From: an uncultured Lachnospiraceae bacterium
GTDB taxonomy: Bacteria; Bacillota; Clostridia; Lachnospirales; Lachnospiraceae
Assembly: GCA_947089905.1 (NCBI GenBank)
Contig: CAMUMG010000003.1
Location: 1-64,000, forward strand
Direction: 5' to 3'
Length of the DNA stretch: 64,000 nt
Positions 1-8,918 of the stretch are shown here, in pieces (positions within the stretch are counted from its first letter, which is position 1; each line of letters opens with the position of its first letter). The position numbers and the translations under genes were made by a program. The notes below the pieces were generated by a model, which was not told where the DNA came from, did no database searches, and was given only the letters and a program-made list of their open reading frames with translations.

Positions 1-562
1 CTTCTGTAATCGCACCGTCCTTTACAGTTAAGCTTACTTCACTGGTATAGCCATTATGTGGTTCCTTTGCCCGTTCTACATAAAATCCATCTTGTAAATT
101 AAGATTTGTTTCTGGTTTTACTGTTACTGTTGGAGTTGTATCCTCTTTCGGAGTCGGAGTTGGAGCTTTTTTCTCTTCTAAATAAACAGGTAACTCTACA
201 TCAATAAACTGCTTTAAAAAAGAATCTTCCATGATTTTTGATCCAAAGCCTTCAGTTTCCTTGTGAGATAGTACCTCCACTGCAGTAATCTTATCAGCTG
301 TCTGATTAAACGTTACTGATAATACAATAGGTTCTTCTGCAAATCCTTTTGTCTGTGCAACTACCTCATATCCAGTAATTTTTCCTTTTTCATCTACTAT
401 CTTTGAGGCTTTTTGAATTCCAAGTTCAGTATACCCCTCAACAGATAATTCTGCGCCCTGAACAGGTTCATAGCTTTTACGAAGTGCAATTCCTCCAAAT
501 AAAGCACATACTGTTACTGCACTTAAAGTTACAATTCCTACCCATGATTTTTGTTTTTTCAT
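1..562 (-). CDS. FMN-binding-domain protein, membrane-anchored (C-terminus outside window)
   Basis: The reading frame runs off the left edge, so about 187 N-terminal residues are visible. The start ATG at 562 follows a GGAG ribosome site. The product opens with a signal-anchor (KKQKSW, then a hydrophobic run to about residue 26), then an RnfG/NqrC-type FMN-binding domain with the family's ETEGFGSKI motif near residue 110, a Pro/Thr linker (PTPTP), and the start of what looks like a second copy (DGFYVERAKEP, GYTSEVSLTVKDG). Known family members carry FMN covalently on a Thr placed there by ApbE, and an apbE gene lies divergently 320 bp away. Role inferred: extracytoplasmic flavin-based electron transfer. 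The flavinylated Thr motif would lie in the missing part or was not seen. Confidence 0.8.
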   Translation of the reverse strand, partial: MKKQKSWVGIVTLSAVTVCALFGGIALRKSYEPVQGAELSVEGYTELGIQKASKIVDEKGKITGYEVVAQTKGFAEEPIVLSVTFNQTADKITAVEVLSHKETEGFGSKIMEDSFLKQFIDVELPVYLEEKKAPTPTPKEDTTPTVTVKPETNLNLQDGFYVERAKEPHNGYTSEVSLTVKDGAITE

Positions 563-635
563 ACAATTCTCCATTCTGTTGCCTTTGGTTAGCGGCACAA
601 ATAATAATAAAAACGCTGTTTTTGCGTTTTTTGAA

Positions 636-689
636 TGTGAAAAATCATCCTTAAACACATTTTTTGTTTTATTAGAATGATTTTTCACA
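636..689. promoter_or_regulatory. 13-bp perfect inverted repeat, possible operator or hairpin
   Basis: TGTGAAAAATCAT at 636-648 is the exact reverse complement of ATGATTTTTCACA at 677-689, with 28 bp between. It lies upstream of both divergent genes. There is no coding sequence here and no T-tract that would make it an obvious terminator, so a regulator site or an mRNA leader hairpin is the better guess. Confidence 0.45.
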
Positions 690-822
690 CTTTATTTCAA
701 CATTCTATCATATCTTTTACATTCGGTAAAGTATTATTTTGTTCCCTTTTTATTCATAATTTTATGAATAGTAACATAAAAATCGATTCTTGTATTTATT
801 ATAAAGATATTAGGAACAACTC

Positions 823-851
823 TTGACATGTTGTATATAATCATCTACAAT
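823..851 (+). promoter_or_regulatory. Sigma-A-type promoter of apbE
   Basis: TTGACA at 823-828 and TACAAT at 846-851 with a 17 bp spacer, ending 31 bp before the apbE start. The -35 is a perfect consensus and the -10 has one mismatch. Confidence 0.8.
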
Positions 852-882
852 ATTATTTTACAATCAAGATTGGGAGATTTTT

Positions 883-1911
883 ATGAAAAAAAGACGATAT
901 CAATATTTACTTTGTGTTCTATTTTGTTTTTTATTATTTGAGGGCTGTAACCGTCTCGATCCTAGCAAAAAGCAACAGTTAGAATCAGAAGAACTTTCTC
1001 CGATTTCAAAGTCTTCTTTCAAACTAAATACTGTTGTTTCTGTTACAATTTATGATAGTACTGACACTTCTTTATTAGATGGTGCACTTGCTCTTTGTGA
1101 TAAGTACGAAGCGATGTTAAGTAGAACAAAAGAGGAAAGTGAGATTTGGCAGTTAAATGAAGGAATTTCTGTTTCTTTGTCCAAAGAAACACTTTCCTTA
1201 ATTGAAACAGGTCTACATTATGCGAAACTTTCTAATGGAGCATTTGATATTTCTATTGAGCCACTATCCTCTCTTTGGGATTTTACTGCACTCTCTCCAA
1301 ATGTTCCTCCAAAAACTTCTATTGAAGAAGCTCTTAAACACATTGGCTGGAACTATGTTCACGTTTCTAATCAGAGCGTTTCTTTTGAAGAATCTGATAT
1401 GGGAATTGATTTAGGTGCTATTGCAAAAGGATTTATTGCAGATCGAATGAAAGAATATCTGCTAGAAAACAATGTCCAAAGTGCTTTAATTAATTTAGGA
1501 GGTAACGTATTATTAGTTGGTTCAAAACCAAATGGAGAGGATTTTAAAATAGGAATTCAAAAACCGTTTGAGGATCGGAACGAAACGATTGCTATTATGG
1601 AATTATCCGACGTTTCTATTGTATCTTCTGGAATTTATGAACGTTATTTTAAACAAGATGATATTCTTTATCACCATATTCTCAATCCTTCCACTGGATA
1701 TCCTTATGATACAGGATTAACCGCTGTAACAGTTATTACAAATCATTCGGTAGATGGTGACGCATTAAGTACAACTGCTTTTGCTCTTGGTTTGGAACAG
1801 GGAATGGAATTCATTAACTCTTTAGAAGATGTCTATGCCGTTTTTATTACGAAAGAAAATGAATTATATTATTCCGATGGTTTTAAAGAAACGATTCCAA
1901 TTTCTAATTAA
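883..1911 (+). CDS. apbE: ApbE family FAD:protein FMN transferase, lipoprotein
   Basis: This 342 aa protein has a lipoprotein signal with lipobox LFEGC (Cys at residue 22), so it should be anchored outside the membrane. It shows ApbE hallmarks: DLGAIAKGFIAD near residue 176, INLGGNV just after, and GDALSTTAFALG near 292 (metal and flavin site). ApbE enzymes use FAD to attach FMN through a phosphoester bond to Thr/Ser of FMN-binding domains. The divergent neighbour at 1-562 carries such a domain and is the likely substrate (inference). GGGAG precedes the ATG, and length matches the family. Confidence 0.92.
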   Translation: MKKRRYQYLLCVLFCFLLFEGCNRLDPSKKQQLESEELSPISKSSFKLNTVVSVTIYDSTDTSLLDGALALCDKYEAMLSRTKEESEIWQLNEGISVSLSKETLSLIETGLHYAKLSNGAFDISIEPLSSLWDFTALSPNVPPKTSIEEALKHIGWNYVHVSNQSVSFEESDMGIDLGAIAKGFIADRMKEYLLENNVQSALINLGGNVLLVGSKPNGEDFKIGIQKPFEDRNETIAIMELSDVSIVSSGIYERYFKQDDILYHHILNPSTGYPYDTGLTAVTVITNHSVDGDALSTTAFALGLEQGMEFINSLEDVYAVFITKENELYYSDGFKETIPISN

Positions 1912-1922
1912 TCGAAACCTAT

Positions 1923-2396
1923 TTACTCTTCATACACTTCATTCCAGTGATAGATTACATTCTCTGCTGATATAATAAGCTCACATTCTTTGTGATATGG
2001 TTCTTTATCATACCAAAGCCAGCAGTCAAACCGAAAGGTTTGACTGCTAATATATGAATATAAAAATTCCAAACTACATAAATTTGTATTTATCTGTTTC
2101 ATCAAATCGTTGAGTGTATACTCTGTACGAATTGTATTTTTACCGTCTTTTGTGAATATATATATTATTATAGCAATATCTTCAGAGTATAAAAGTGGAA
2201 ATTCCATCTGTGCTTCACCTGTATAATACTTTTTGCTTGTAGGAATGTTATTTCGCTCTATCCAAAATCCTTCTGGAAAGGTAAAAAAGAGTGTTTTATT
2301 TTTTAGAGAGATTTGAGTTGCCTTACAATCATGTAAGTTAATATGTTCCCCACTGGTTATCATTTTGGTATTAAAAGAATGATTATATTTATACAT
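1923..2396 (-). CDS. Hypothetical protein, 157 aa
   Basis: I do not recognise this protein. It has no signal peptide or membrane segment, is rich in aromatic residues (Tyr, Phe, Trp) and ends FDCWLWYDKEPYHKE...VIYHWNEVYEE. A GAAAGGA ribosome site precedes ATG 2396. It lies 18 bp downstream of the glycosyltransferase pair on the same strand and converges on apbE with only 11 bp between stops, so it is probably the last gene of the glycosyltransferase operon. Alternating strand-like hydrophobic segments suggest a small beta-rich fold; function unknown. Confidence 0.6.
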   Translation of the reverse strand: MYKYNHSFNTKMITSGEHINLHDCKATQISLKNKTLFFTFPEGFWIERNNIPTSKKYYTGEAQMEFPLLYSEDIAIIIYIFTKDGKNTIRTEYTLNDLMKQINTNLCSLEFLYSYISSQTFRFDCWLWYDKEPYHKECELIISAENVIYHWNEVYEE

Positions 2397-2414
2397 AGTA
2401 TCCTTTCTAACCCT

Positions 2415-3350
2415 CTATATTAACAAGAAAACACCAATATTTTGTAAGATGGTGCTTTTTAGGAAGTGAAACTTAAAAATACGAATTCTTCTTTCTAAAG
2501 GCGATCTTTGCGAAAGTAAAGAAAATACTTTAATTTTTATTCTTTTTTCTTTAGGCAGTTCTCTTTGATAAATTTTTAAAAATTCAGCGGCCTGTATCTG
2601 TGTTAGAAATAATGCTTTTTTTTGTTTCTGTATCTGTGTAATACTATTTTTAATATAATCTAATCTTGTTGTACTACCAACTAAATTCTTTTTATGTTGT
2701 CTATAAAATAAAGTAGGCTCTTTGATATATCCAATATGTCCAAAAGCGGAAGCTATCAAGGCAATCCACCAGTCATGAAATCTAGCATTATTTGGTAGTA
2801 CTCTAACTTTACTTGCTAAAGCATAATTAAATAACATCATACAGCCACTGCATTTGTTTTCCATTAAAAGATGTCCTAAATCCGTCTTTTTCACATTTAA
2901 TCTCTGTGTCTTATGATAAGATGGTTGCTTTATATTTAATTTTTCATCTGTTACTATAGCATCACTAAATACTAAAAGCGGACATTCTTTTCCATATGTC
3001 TTCTCCATTTTTTTAATCCTTTTTAACATAATAGAAAGTCTGCCTGCAAACCAAACATCATCCTGATCGCAAAACATATAGTAATCGCTTTTTTCTTTTT
3101 TTACACAAGTCATTAATGCAGACAAGAAATTTTTGGTTACACCAAGATTTGTTTCATTTTGATGAATTTGAATTCGATTTGGCATTTTTTCGTTATATTC
3201 TTTTAAAATAGAGAGCGTATTATCTGTAGAACCATCATCACATATCAATAAACTCCAGTTTTTTTCTTGTAAAGTAAGAATCGAATCTAGTTGCTGTCTT
3301 AAATAGGCTTCACCACAATAAGAAGCCATAATAATTTGTACTTTGCTCAT
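2415..3350 (-). CDS. Glycosyltransferase family 2 (rhamnosyltransferase-like)
   Basis: This 311 aa protein has a GT-A fold N-terminus: IMASYCGEAYLRQQ at residues 7-20, the nucleotide-sugar motif DDGSTD at 38-43, and the metal-binding DQDDVW at 95-100. That motif set is typical of GT2 enzymes annotated as rhamnosyl- or alpha-L-Rha transferases for cell-wall or capsular polysaccharide. It acts at the inner face of the membrane on a nucleotide-sugar donor. It starts 3 bp after the stop of the upstream glycosyltransferase, so the two are co-transcribed. Donor and acceptor cannot be told from sequence. Confidence 0.85.
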   Translation of the reverse strand: MSKVQIIMASYCGEAYLRQQLDSILTLQEKNWSLLICDDGSTDNTLSILKEYNEKMPNRIQIHQNETNLGVTKNFLSALMTCVKKEKSDYYMFCDQDDVWFAGRLSIMLKRIKKMEKTYGKECPLLVFSDAIVTDEKLNIKQPSYHKTQRLNVKKTDLGHLLMENKCSGCMMLFNYALASKVRVLPNNARFHDWWIALIASAFGHIGYIKEPTLFYRQHKKNLVGSTTRLDYIKNSITQIQKQKKALFLTQIQAAEFLKIYQRELPKEKRIKIKVFSLLSQRSPLERRIRIFKFHFLKSTILQNIGVFLLI

Positions 3351-3353
3351 AGA

Positions 3354-4331
3354 TCACCTGTCTTTCCAATACTGTGTATTAGAACTAAAAAAAGGAAGTA
3401 GCTTTTTAGGAAGAAACCAATACTTTTTCCCTAATAAATATCCTATATACTTTGCTCCACTTTGAAATAAAAGATAAACCGCCATCCAATAGTTTCTGCG
3501 ACTGGTTAAAAATTGGAATGTCTGTTTTACAAGTCGTATTCCTTCTTTTTCTGCTGGAAGTAAGGCATAGACTTCTGGATGGTCTGCCTGTGCTACACCC
3601 ATATCAAAGTTTCGCTGAAATTGCTGAAAGCATGTATATTCATGAGAATGAATTACCTTTGCATCGGCAGCATAGGTCACCGCATAACCTGCCTGTAATA
3701 ACTTTGCAGCAAACAACATATCCTCTCCAAAAATAATTGGAAATGAAAATCCCCCCATTTGTTCATAAATATCTCTTCGATACATAGCACATACATCAGA
3801 ACAAAAATACGCTTTAATTCCCATTGTTACAATATCCTCTTTTGTCTTGCGAAGTCTTTTTGATGGATAATTAAATATTCTTGTATATGCTTCAATAATA
3901 CCTGCGTCCTCTTTTGCAAGTTGTCTTGCATAGGCAGCCGCAGTATTTTCTTCTAAAAGTGCTTCCATTAATCGCTCTATTAATTGATAGTCTTTTGGTA
4001 CTGCATCTTGTGTCATAAATAAAAGATAGTCTGCATCCGATTTCATTGCACCTAAATGTCTTGTCTTTCCATGATCAAATTCTTCTTTTTCTACTGGACA
4101 ACATATAATCTCAATCTCAGAACAATTTGAATGATTTGCTACACTTTTAAAAGTTTTCTTTCTTGTTTCTAAGGAAAGCCATTCTACTAATTCTTTTGTA
4201 TCTTCTTTACTATCCTGTGTATTCATAAGAATAATCTTTGTAGGTTTTACAGTTTGTAAAAAAAGCATTTTAAGTAAAGCTCGAAATTCTTTTTTAGGAT
4301 GGTAAACGGGGATGATAACATCTATTTTCAC
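3354..4331 (-). CDS. Glycosyltransferase family 2 (rhamnosyltransferase-like)
   Basis: This 325 aa GT2 enzyme opens MKIDVIIPVYHP, has the FDHGKTRHLG motif at 85-94 that is frequent in rhamnosyltransferases, and TQDAVP at 107-112 in the metal-binding position. It is first in the operon with the 311 aa glycosyltransferase, behind a clear sigma-A promoter (4363-4391). Ribosome site GGAGG precedes ATG 4331. Likely role: adding sugars in surface polysaccharide synthesis; acceptor and linkage unknown. Confidence 0.85.
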   Translation of the reverse strand: MKIDVIIPVYHPKKEFRALLKMLFLQTVKPTKIILMNTQDSKEDTKELVEWLSLETRKKTFKSVANHSNCSEIEIICCPVEKEEFDHGKTRHLGAMKSDADYLLFMTQDAVPKDYQLIERLMEALLEENTAAAYARQLAKEDAGIIEAYTRIFNYPSKRLRKTKEDIVTMGIKAYFCSDVCAMYRRDIYEQMGGFSFPIIFGEDMLFAAKLLQAGYAVTYAADAKVIHSHEYTCFQQFQRNFDMGVAQADHPEVYALLPAEKEGIRLVKQTFQFLTSRRNYWMAVYLLFQSGAKYIGYLLGKKYWFLPKKLLPFFSSNTQYWKDR

Positions 4332-4362
4332 ACAATTCCTCCATTCAAATGTTTTTATTAAT

Positions 4363-4391
4363 ATTATATTTCTAAACTAGGCTATTGTCTA
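4363..4391 (-). promoter_or_regulatory. Sigma-A-type promoter of glycosyltransferase operon
   Basis: On the minus strand: TAGACA (4386-4391), 17 bp spacer, TATAAT (4363-4368). It sits between the DUF6465 terminator and the start at 4331. Confidence 0.7.
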
Positions 4392-4394
4392 GGG

Positions 4395-4436
4395 ATAATA
4401 AAAAGAGGGAGTAAAAAACTCCCCCTTTTTATTATT
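4395..4436. terminator. Rho-independent terminator of DUF6465 gene
   Basis: Arms 4395-4412 and 4419-4436 pair over 18 bp with one mismatch around a 6 nt loop. The stem core is GGGAGT/ACTCCC flanked by A and T runs on both sides, so it can act in both directions. It overlaps the stop codon of the DUF6465 gene. Confidence 0.8.
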
Positions 4437-4854
4437 CTACTAACCCAATATTTAAGTCTAATTTATTGTCTGTTCCGCCTTCTCCATTGATTACATAATA
4501 AGCACTCCATTCCTCTGGCTTTATGTATAGCTCAATGGATTTTAACTCAGATTCTTTATGCCCTTTAGCAAACCAATCTGCTTTTGCCCGTTCTAAAATA
4601 AGCTTTGGTTCTAACTGATAACCACCCTGCTGAAATACTACTCTTGCCTCTATTTCTTCTATCTTTTCTACTTTCTTTACTATAGAAGTATTCTCTTTTT
4701 GTGTAGAAGATTTTTCAGAAGTCTTTCTTTTTGGCTTCTTCTCAACTACAGCTATTTGTTCTGGTTCTTGTGTTTTTTTCTTTCTTCCTCTTGTTGCTTT
4801 CTTTGGTTCACTTAAATCTTCTGGCACGTTTAAATCTTTTTGCTTTTCACTCAT
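4432..4854 (-). CDS. DUF6465 family protein with basic AT-hook-like N-terminus
   Basis: This 140 aa protein has two parts. Residues 1-60 are charged and low complexity with an AT-hook-like TRGRKKKTQ at 21-29 and further PKRK stretches. Residues 68-140 form a compact domain (VVFQQGGYQLEP, IELYIKPEEWSAYYVINGE) matching the DUF6465 proteins common in Lachnospiraceae. It is monocistronic, with its own promoter (4932-4960) and terminator. The basic tail suggests nucleic-acid contact, which is inference; the family has no firm function that I know of. Confidence 0.75.
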   Translation of the reverse strand: MSEKQKDLNVPEDLSEPKKATRGRKKKTQEPEQIAVVEKKPKRKTSEKSSTQKENTSIVKKVEKIEEIEARVVFQQGGYQLEPKLILERAKADWFAKGHKESELKSIELYIKPEEWSAYYVINGEGGTDNKLDLNIGLVE

Positions 4855-4931
4855 TTTTTACACCTCTTTCTTTTTTGGTTATTTCAATTTAGTAGTTAAA
4901 ACTTCACAATCGCAATACTTTAACTCTTTTG

Positions 4932-4960
4932 ATAATAGCTCATTTTTTCTGAAAAGACAA
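4932..4960 (-). promoter_or_regulatory. Sigma-A-type promoter of DUF6465 gene
   Basis: Minus strand TTGTCT (4955-4960), 17 bp spacer, TATTAT (4932-4937), 77 bp upstream of the start codon. Confidence 0.6.
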
Positions 4961-5049
4961 GTCTTTTTATTTATTTTTCGCATTTTATTTAAGTTTTGGA
5001 ATATTTTAGTTTTCCTTTTGTATAAAATAAATAACTTTTTTACTGCTTT

Positions 5050-6051
5050 CTAATCTAATAATTCCCGATATACTCTTAATACATTCTTGTAAAATATTCC
5101 TTCTATCTCTTTTTGTGAAAGTCCTGCACTATGTAGAGCATCTTCTAAAATAGGAAGATAAGAAACATCTTTTAAATCGTCATTTCCTTCTATTCCATCA
5201 AAATCTGATCCTAAACCAATACAGTCACTTCCCGCTAAATTTCGAATATAAAGAATATGATCTATAATTTCTTTTATTCCTGCATGTATCTTCTCTTCTC
5301 CTGATGGATTTTTTAAAAAGTCCATTGCATAATTTATTCCCATCACTCCACCACGTTCAGAAAGTTTTCGAATCATATCATCGGATAAATTTCTTCTATG
5401 CCTACAAACTGCCCTCGCATTAGAATGACTTGCTACAAATGGCACTTTTGTATGATGAAGCACATCATAAAACCCTGCATCTGATAGATGAGACACATCT
5501 ATAATCATTCCTAACTGCTGCATCTCCTCTAAAAATTCCAGTCCTTTCTTTGTAAGTCCATTTTCTGTATTTACTTCATCCCAATCTGTCTGTTGTCCCT
5601 TCTTTGTTATTGTATTAGGATATCCCAATTCATTTGGATAATTCCAAGTCAGTGTAAGCATCCTAACTCCTAGTCGATAAAGAGTTCTAAGATAGGATAC
5701 TTCTCCTTTTGTTGTTCCTCCTTCTTCTACTGTCAATAGTGCTGACATTTTTTTCTTTGAATCATTTTCTAATATCTGTGAATACTTTGTCACTGGAAGA
5801 ATCAACTCTGTATTTGCTTCTAATTCACGATAATATAGATCGGCTAAAATAAGGCAAGCTTCTAAAGGATTCTCCCAACTAGGCAGATGTACAAAAAGGG
5901 CAAAATTTTGTAGTAAATATTCCGACTTTTTCATCCTTTTTAGATCTAAATGTAAATTGTTTTCATATAAATTTGGTTCCTTTGTACCACTTCTTTTTCT
6001 GCTATAATAGATTGCAGAAATCGTATCACAGTGCATATCTATAATTTTCAA
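5050..6051 (-). CDS. Membrane dipeptidase (peptidase family M19)
   Basis: This 333 aa protein carries the renal-dipeptidase zinc motif MHCDT (His7, Asp9), the bridging Glu in TVEEGG (109-112), DVSHLSD, SHSNAR and GLGSDFDG. M19 enzymes cut dipeptides, including those with a D-residue at the C-terminus. The gene lies 26 bp downstream of an NlpC/P60 gene in the same direction. The pair fits sequential breakdown of peptidoglycan stem peptides: endopeptidase first, then dipeptidase (inference). No signal peptide, so it is likely cytoplasmic. Confidence 0.92.
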   Translation of the reverse strand: MKIIDMHCDTISAIYYSRKRSGTKEPNLYENNLHLDLKRMKKSEYLLQNFALFVHLPSWENPLEACLILADLYYRELEANTELILPVTKYSQILENDSKKKMSALLTVEEGGTTKGEVSYLRTLYRLGVRMLTLTWNYPNELGYPNTITKKGQQTDWDEVNTENGLTKKGLEFLEEMQQLGMIIDVSHLSDAGFYDVLHHTKVPFVASHSNARAVCRHRRNLSDDMIRKLSERGGVMGINYAMDFLKNPSGEEKIHAGIKEIIDHILYIRNLAGSDCIGLGSDFDGIEGNDDLKDVSYLPILEDALHSAGLSQKEIEGIFYKNVLRVYRELLD

Positions 6052-6077
6052 TTTTGATCTCCATTTCTGTTTTTCGC

Positions 6078-6986
6078 TTAAAATACAGTACCTGCCATAT
6101 TAAAACTTGCAGCTAAATCTTCTCGATAATTTTCTTTACATGGATCTAAACTCTCTATTACTACTCCATCCCTTCCATTTTTTCCTGTAGAGTGAATATA
6201 TTGTTCTTCTCCAAGATAAATAGCTACATGCCCTGGTGCAAATAGTAAATCTCCTGGATTTTTTTGTTGTAGTGAAATTCTTCGAATCGGAAAATCGTCT
6301 TGTATACAAGAATCTCTATAAATAATTAAGCCATTGAGTAAATATGCCATTTGACATAGTCCAGAACAATCTATCCCTAACGTTGTTTTTCCACCCCAAC
6401 GATAAGATGTTCCTAAATAAGAAAGAGCCGTTTTTATTACACTATCTCTAAATTCTTGTTCACTCTTTCCTAAAATTTTATCAATATAAACTGAGGGAAG
6501 AAACTTTGGTTCTTCTTTTAGTCTGGCAGTCATTTTTCGAAGTTTCTCATATTCATCTTCATAAATAGACTTTACATAAGCTTTCATCCAGCATTTACGA
6601 AGAAATCCTATCCTTCCATCTACTAATCCAACTTTAACAAAACCATCTTCATCTGGTTGTTCCAATCGTATAACTTGCGCTCCTTTCGGAAGACATGTCA
6701 ACCGATAAGCCTGATAGCTTGGTGCTGCCAAGATATCAGCATGATTTTTTATAATAATTCCTCGTTCTGCCTGTTCCCAAGCACAAATTTTTGAGGACTG
6801 AAACAAAAGATTATGTCTGTGAAGATATCCCTCATAGCGGTAATGTGTTCTTACATACCACCATTCTCCTCTTTCTTCTAACAACTCTACTTTCATTCCA
6901 TATAAAACCTCATCTATCGATGCCATTCGATGTTCTGGATTTTGATAGAGTGGTGCTATTGCACATTTGATTAATGCAGTCTGCAT
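6078..6986 (-). CDS. SH3-domain NlpC/P60 peptidase (gamma-D-Glu-diamino acid endopeptidase-like)
   Basis: The start is set at ATG 6986, six bases after AAAGGAGG; the longer frame from 7010 would put that ribosome site inside the gene. The 302 aa product has SH3-like regions in its first ~160 residues and a C-terminal NlpC/P60 domain: YRWGGKTTLGIDCSGL (catalytic Cys near 207), GDLLFAPGHVAIYLG (His) and YIHSTGKNG. This architecture matches YkfC-type gamma-D-glutamyl-L-lysine/DAP endopeptidases acting on muropeptides. There is no signal peptide, so a cytoplasmic recycling role with the neighbouring M19 dipeptidase is likely. Confidence 0.88.
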   Translation of the reverse strand: MQTALIKCAIAPLYQNPEHRMASIDEVLYGMKVELLEERGEWWYVRTHYRYEGYLHRHNLLFQSSKICAWEQAERGIIIKNHADILAAPSYQAYRLTCLPKGAQVIRLEQPDEDGFVKVGLVDGRIGFLRKCWMKAYVKSIYEDEYEKLRKMTARLKEEPKFLPSVYIDKILGKSEQEFRDSVIKTALSYLGTSYRWGGKTTLGIDCSGLCQMAYLLNGLIIYRDSCIQDDFPIRRISLQQKNPGDLLFAPGHVAIYLGEEQYIHSTGKNGRDGVVIESLDPCKENYREDLAASFNMAGTVF

Positions 6987-7062
6987 CTCACTCCTCCTTT
7001 CTGACAACATAAACTCCGTTGGATCTTATGTTGCAGTCTGAAAATTCAGAACGAAAAATTTA

Positions 7063-7560
7063 TTATCTTAAACGATTACTCTCAAATCTGGCTACTGTTT
7101 GAAGATGTCGCTTTACATAATCAAGCCGTTCTTCTAAAGAATCTGTTCTTACTGGAAGGTCCATAGAAATCTCTATACTGCTCATTAAATGTTCATTGAG
7201 ATGCTTTTTAAGCTGATAGAGCCACTCTAATTTTTCAGCTGGATCAGAGGTATCCAAAAAAGCCGCTAAATCTGAATCCATTTCGGTCTCCTCTTTTTCT
7301 ACTTCCCTTGATTGATTTTCTTGCTTTGGTTTATTTTCTATTTCCTTTGATTTGACTTCCTCTGTTTTTACCTCCTCAAATTTTGTAAGAAACTCTTCTT
7401 TTAACATTGCAAAAAAGCTAAAATTTTCGTATAGTTGTTGATAGATTACAAGTTTCTCTTTTGTTATTGTATGAGTTGCTTCACATAAAATCTGATATCG
7501 CCTTTCTAAGTCTTTTTCTTTTTGCTGCCAATAGATTGTACCTGAAATAATCTTTTTCAT
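7063..7560 (-). CDS. Hypothetical coiled-coil protein, 165 aa
   Basis: I do not recognise this protein. It is strongly charged, with a Lys/Glu-rich helical middle (about residues 60-95: EVKTEEVKSKEIE, EVEKEETEMD) and no signal or membrane segment. Its ATG overlaps the stop of the MATE gene by 4 bp (ATGA), so it is translationally coupled. The ends look helical. It may be an accessory of the transporter or the wall-peptide enzymes on either side; function unknown. Confidence 0.65.
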   Translation of the reverse strand: MKKIISGTIYWQQKEKDLERRYQILCEATHTITKEKLVIYQQLYENFSFFAMLKEEFLTKFEEVKTEEVKSKEIENKPKQENQSREVEKEETEMDSDLAAFLDTSDPAEKLEWLYQLKKHLNEHLMSSIEISMDLPVRTDSLEERLDYVKRHLQTVARFESNRLR

Positions 7561-8918
7561 TCTTTTCCTCTTTTCTTTTTTAAACTAGAAAAATATCGAT
7601 AGTAAATTAAAAATAAAATAGAAGTGATCACCCAAGTTAAAGGATAACTAAAGACTACCGTTTTTATTTCTGGACGTTTTGGTACTGCAGTAAATAGCCA
7701 AACTACTCTTAGTACACATACTCCTAAACAGGTCATAATCATTGGAATCAGAGCATCTCCAACGCCACGTAATGCTCCTGATAAAATCTCAATACATACA
7801 TAAGTTACAAAGGTAGGAACTAGAAAATGTAAAATTTCCATACCTTGTTTTAATACAGCTGTATCATCTGTAAACAACAAATAAATATAAGAACCGAAAA
7901 AATAAAGTAAAATACTCATTCCAACGGCGGTTCCTGCTGCCATCGCCATACAGATTTTAATTCCTTTTCGCACTCTGTCATACTTACCTGCACCATAGTT
8001 TTGTCCTACAAATGTTGTAATAGATACTCCAAATGCCCCCATAATCATCCAAAATACCCCGTCGATTTTTCCATAGGCAGTCCAAGCAGCAATTACATCT
8101 GTTCCAAACGAATTAATATTAGATTGAATTAATACATTGGAAAGAGAATACATAACAGACTGAAATCCTGCTGGAAGACCAATCTTTACAATTCGTATTA
8201 AAATCTTTCGATCAAAACGGATTTTAGATAGTTCCAACCGATAACTGTCTGTTGTATGTCGTAATGTTCTTAAAATAAAAAATGCACTTAATACTTGAGA
8301 TAAAACAGTCGCAATTCCAACCCCTGCTACATTCCATTTTAAAATCGCCACAAATAAAATGTCTAATCCAATATTAGTAAAACAGCTTAAAATCAAAAAA
8401 TACAAAGGTCGTTTCGAATCTCCAACTGCTCTTAAAATTCCAGCCCCAATATTATAAATAAGATTTGGTATCATACCTATAAAATAAATTCTGATATAGG
8501 TTAAAGAAAAATCCATGATATCTTCTGGAGTATCCATTGCACGTAATGCCATAGGAGCAATCATAATTCCAACTACAGTTAAAATTGCTCCTCCACTTAA
8601 TGCTAAAGCAGCGGCAGTATGTACACTCTTTTGTACATGTCCTGCTCTCTTTGCTCCATAATATTGAGAAATAATCACAGTTGCGCCAGATGCTAAACCA
8701 ACAAAAAAGCCAACTAATAAATTAATTAATGTACCTGTTGTTCCCCCGACTGCCGCAAGTGCTTCTTTCCCTACAAATCTTCCGACAATCATCGCGTCTG
8801 CTGTGTTATAAAGTTGCTGAAAAAAAGTACCTAGTAAAATTGGAAAGAAAAAATACAAAAGCTGTTTCCAAATTACTCCTTGTGTTATTCCATTTTCTTT
8901 TTGTATTTCAGGTTTCAT
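7557..8918 (-). CDS. MATE family multidrug/Na+ antiporter
   Basis: Start chosen at ATG 8918, four bases after GAGGAG, rather than 8936. The product is 453 aa with about 12 membrane helices and MATE features: PILLGTFFQQLYNTADAMIV, VGRFVGKEALAAVGG and the matching second half GFQSVMYSLSNVLIQ. It belongs to the NorM/DinF-like superfamily that exports cationic compounds with Na+ or H+. It overlaps both neighbours (upstream by 11 bp, downstream by 4 bp), so it is tightly coupled to the discoidin-like and coiled-coil genes. The exported substrate is unknown. Confidence 0.9.
   Translation of the reverse strand: MKPEIQKENGITQGVIWKQLLYFFFPILLGTFFQQLYNTADAMIVGRFVGKEALAAVGGTTGTLINLLVGFFVGLASGATVIISQYYGAKRAGHVQKSVHTAAALALSGGAILTVVGIMIAPMALRAMDTPEDIMDFSLTYIRIYFIGMIPNLIYNIGAGILRAVGDSKRPLYFLILSCFTNIGLDILFVAILKWNVAGVGIATVLSQVLSAFFILRTLRHTTDSYRLELSKIRFDRKILIRIVKIGLPAGFQSVMYSLSNVLIQSNINSFGTDVIAAWTAYGKIDGVFWMIMGAFGVSITTFVGQNYGAGKYDRVRKGIKICMAMAAGTAVGMSILLYFFGSYIYLLFTDDTAVLKQGMEILHFLVPTFVTYVCIEILSGALRGVGDALIPMIMTCLGVCVLRVVWLFTAVPKRPEIKTVVFSYPLTWVITSILFLIYYRYFSSLKKKRGKE

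Larger units (their letters stand above)
563..882. other. Divergent intergenic region between FMN-binding protein and apbE
   Basis: This 320 bp AT-rich spacer holds no gene. It contains a short hairpin (609-616 with 624-631, AAAAACGC/GCGTTTTT), a 13 bp perfect inverted repeat (636-648 with 677-689) and the apbE promoter at 823-851. The paired layout suggests shared control of both genes, but no regulator is identified. Confidence 0.6.

Noticed and set aside
403-654. Plus-strand frame opposite the FMN-binding gene.
   Set aside because: It is a shadow frame with no ribosome site, opposite a clear FMN-binding coding sequence.
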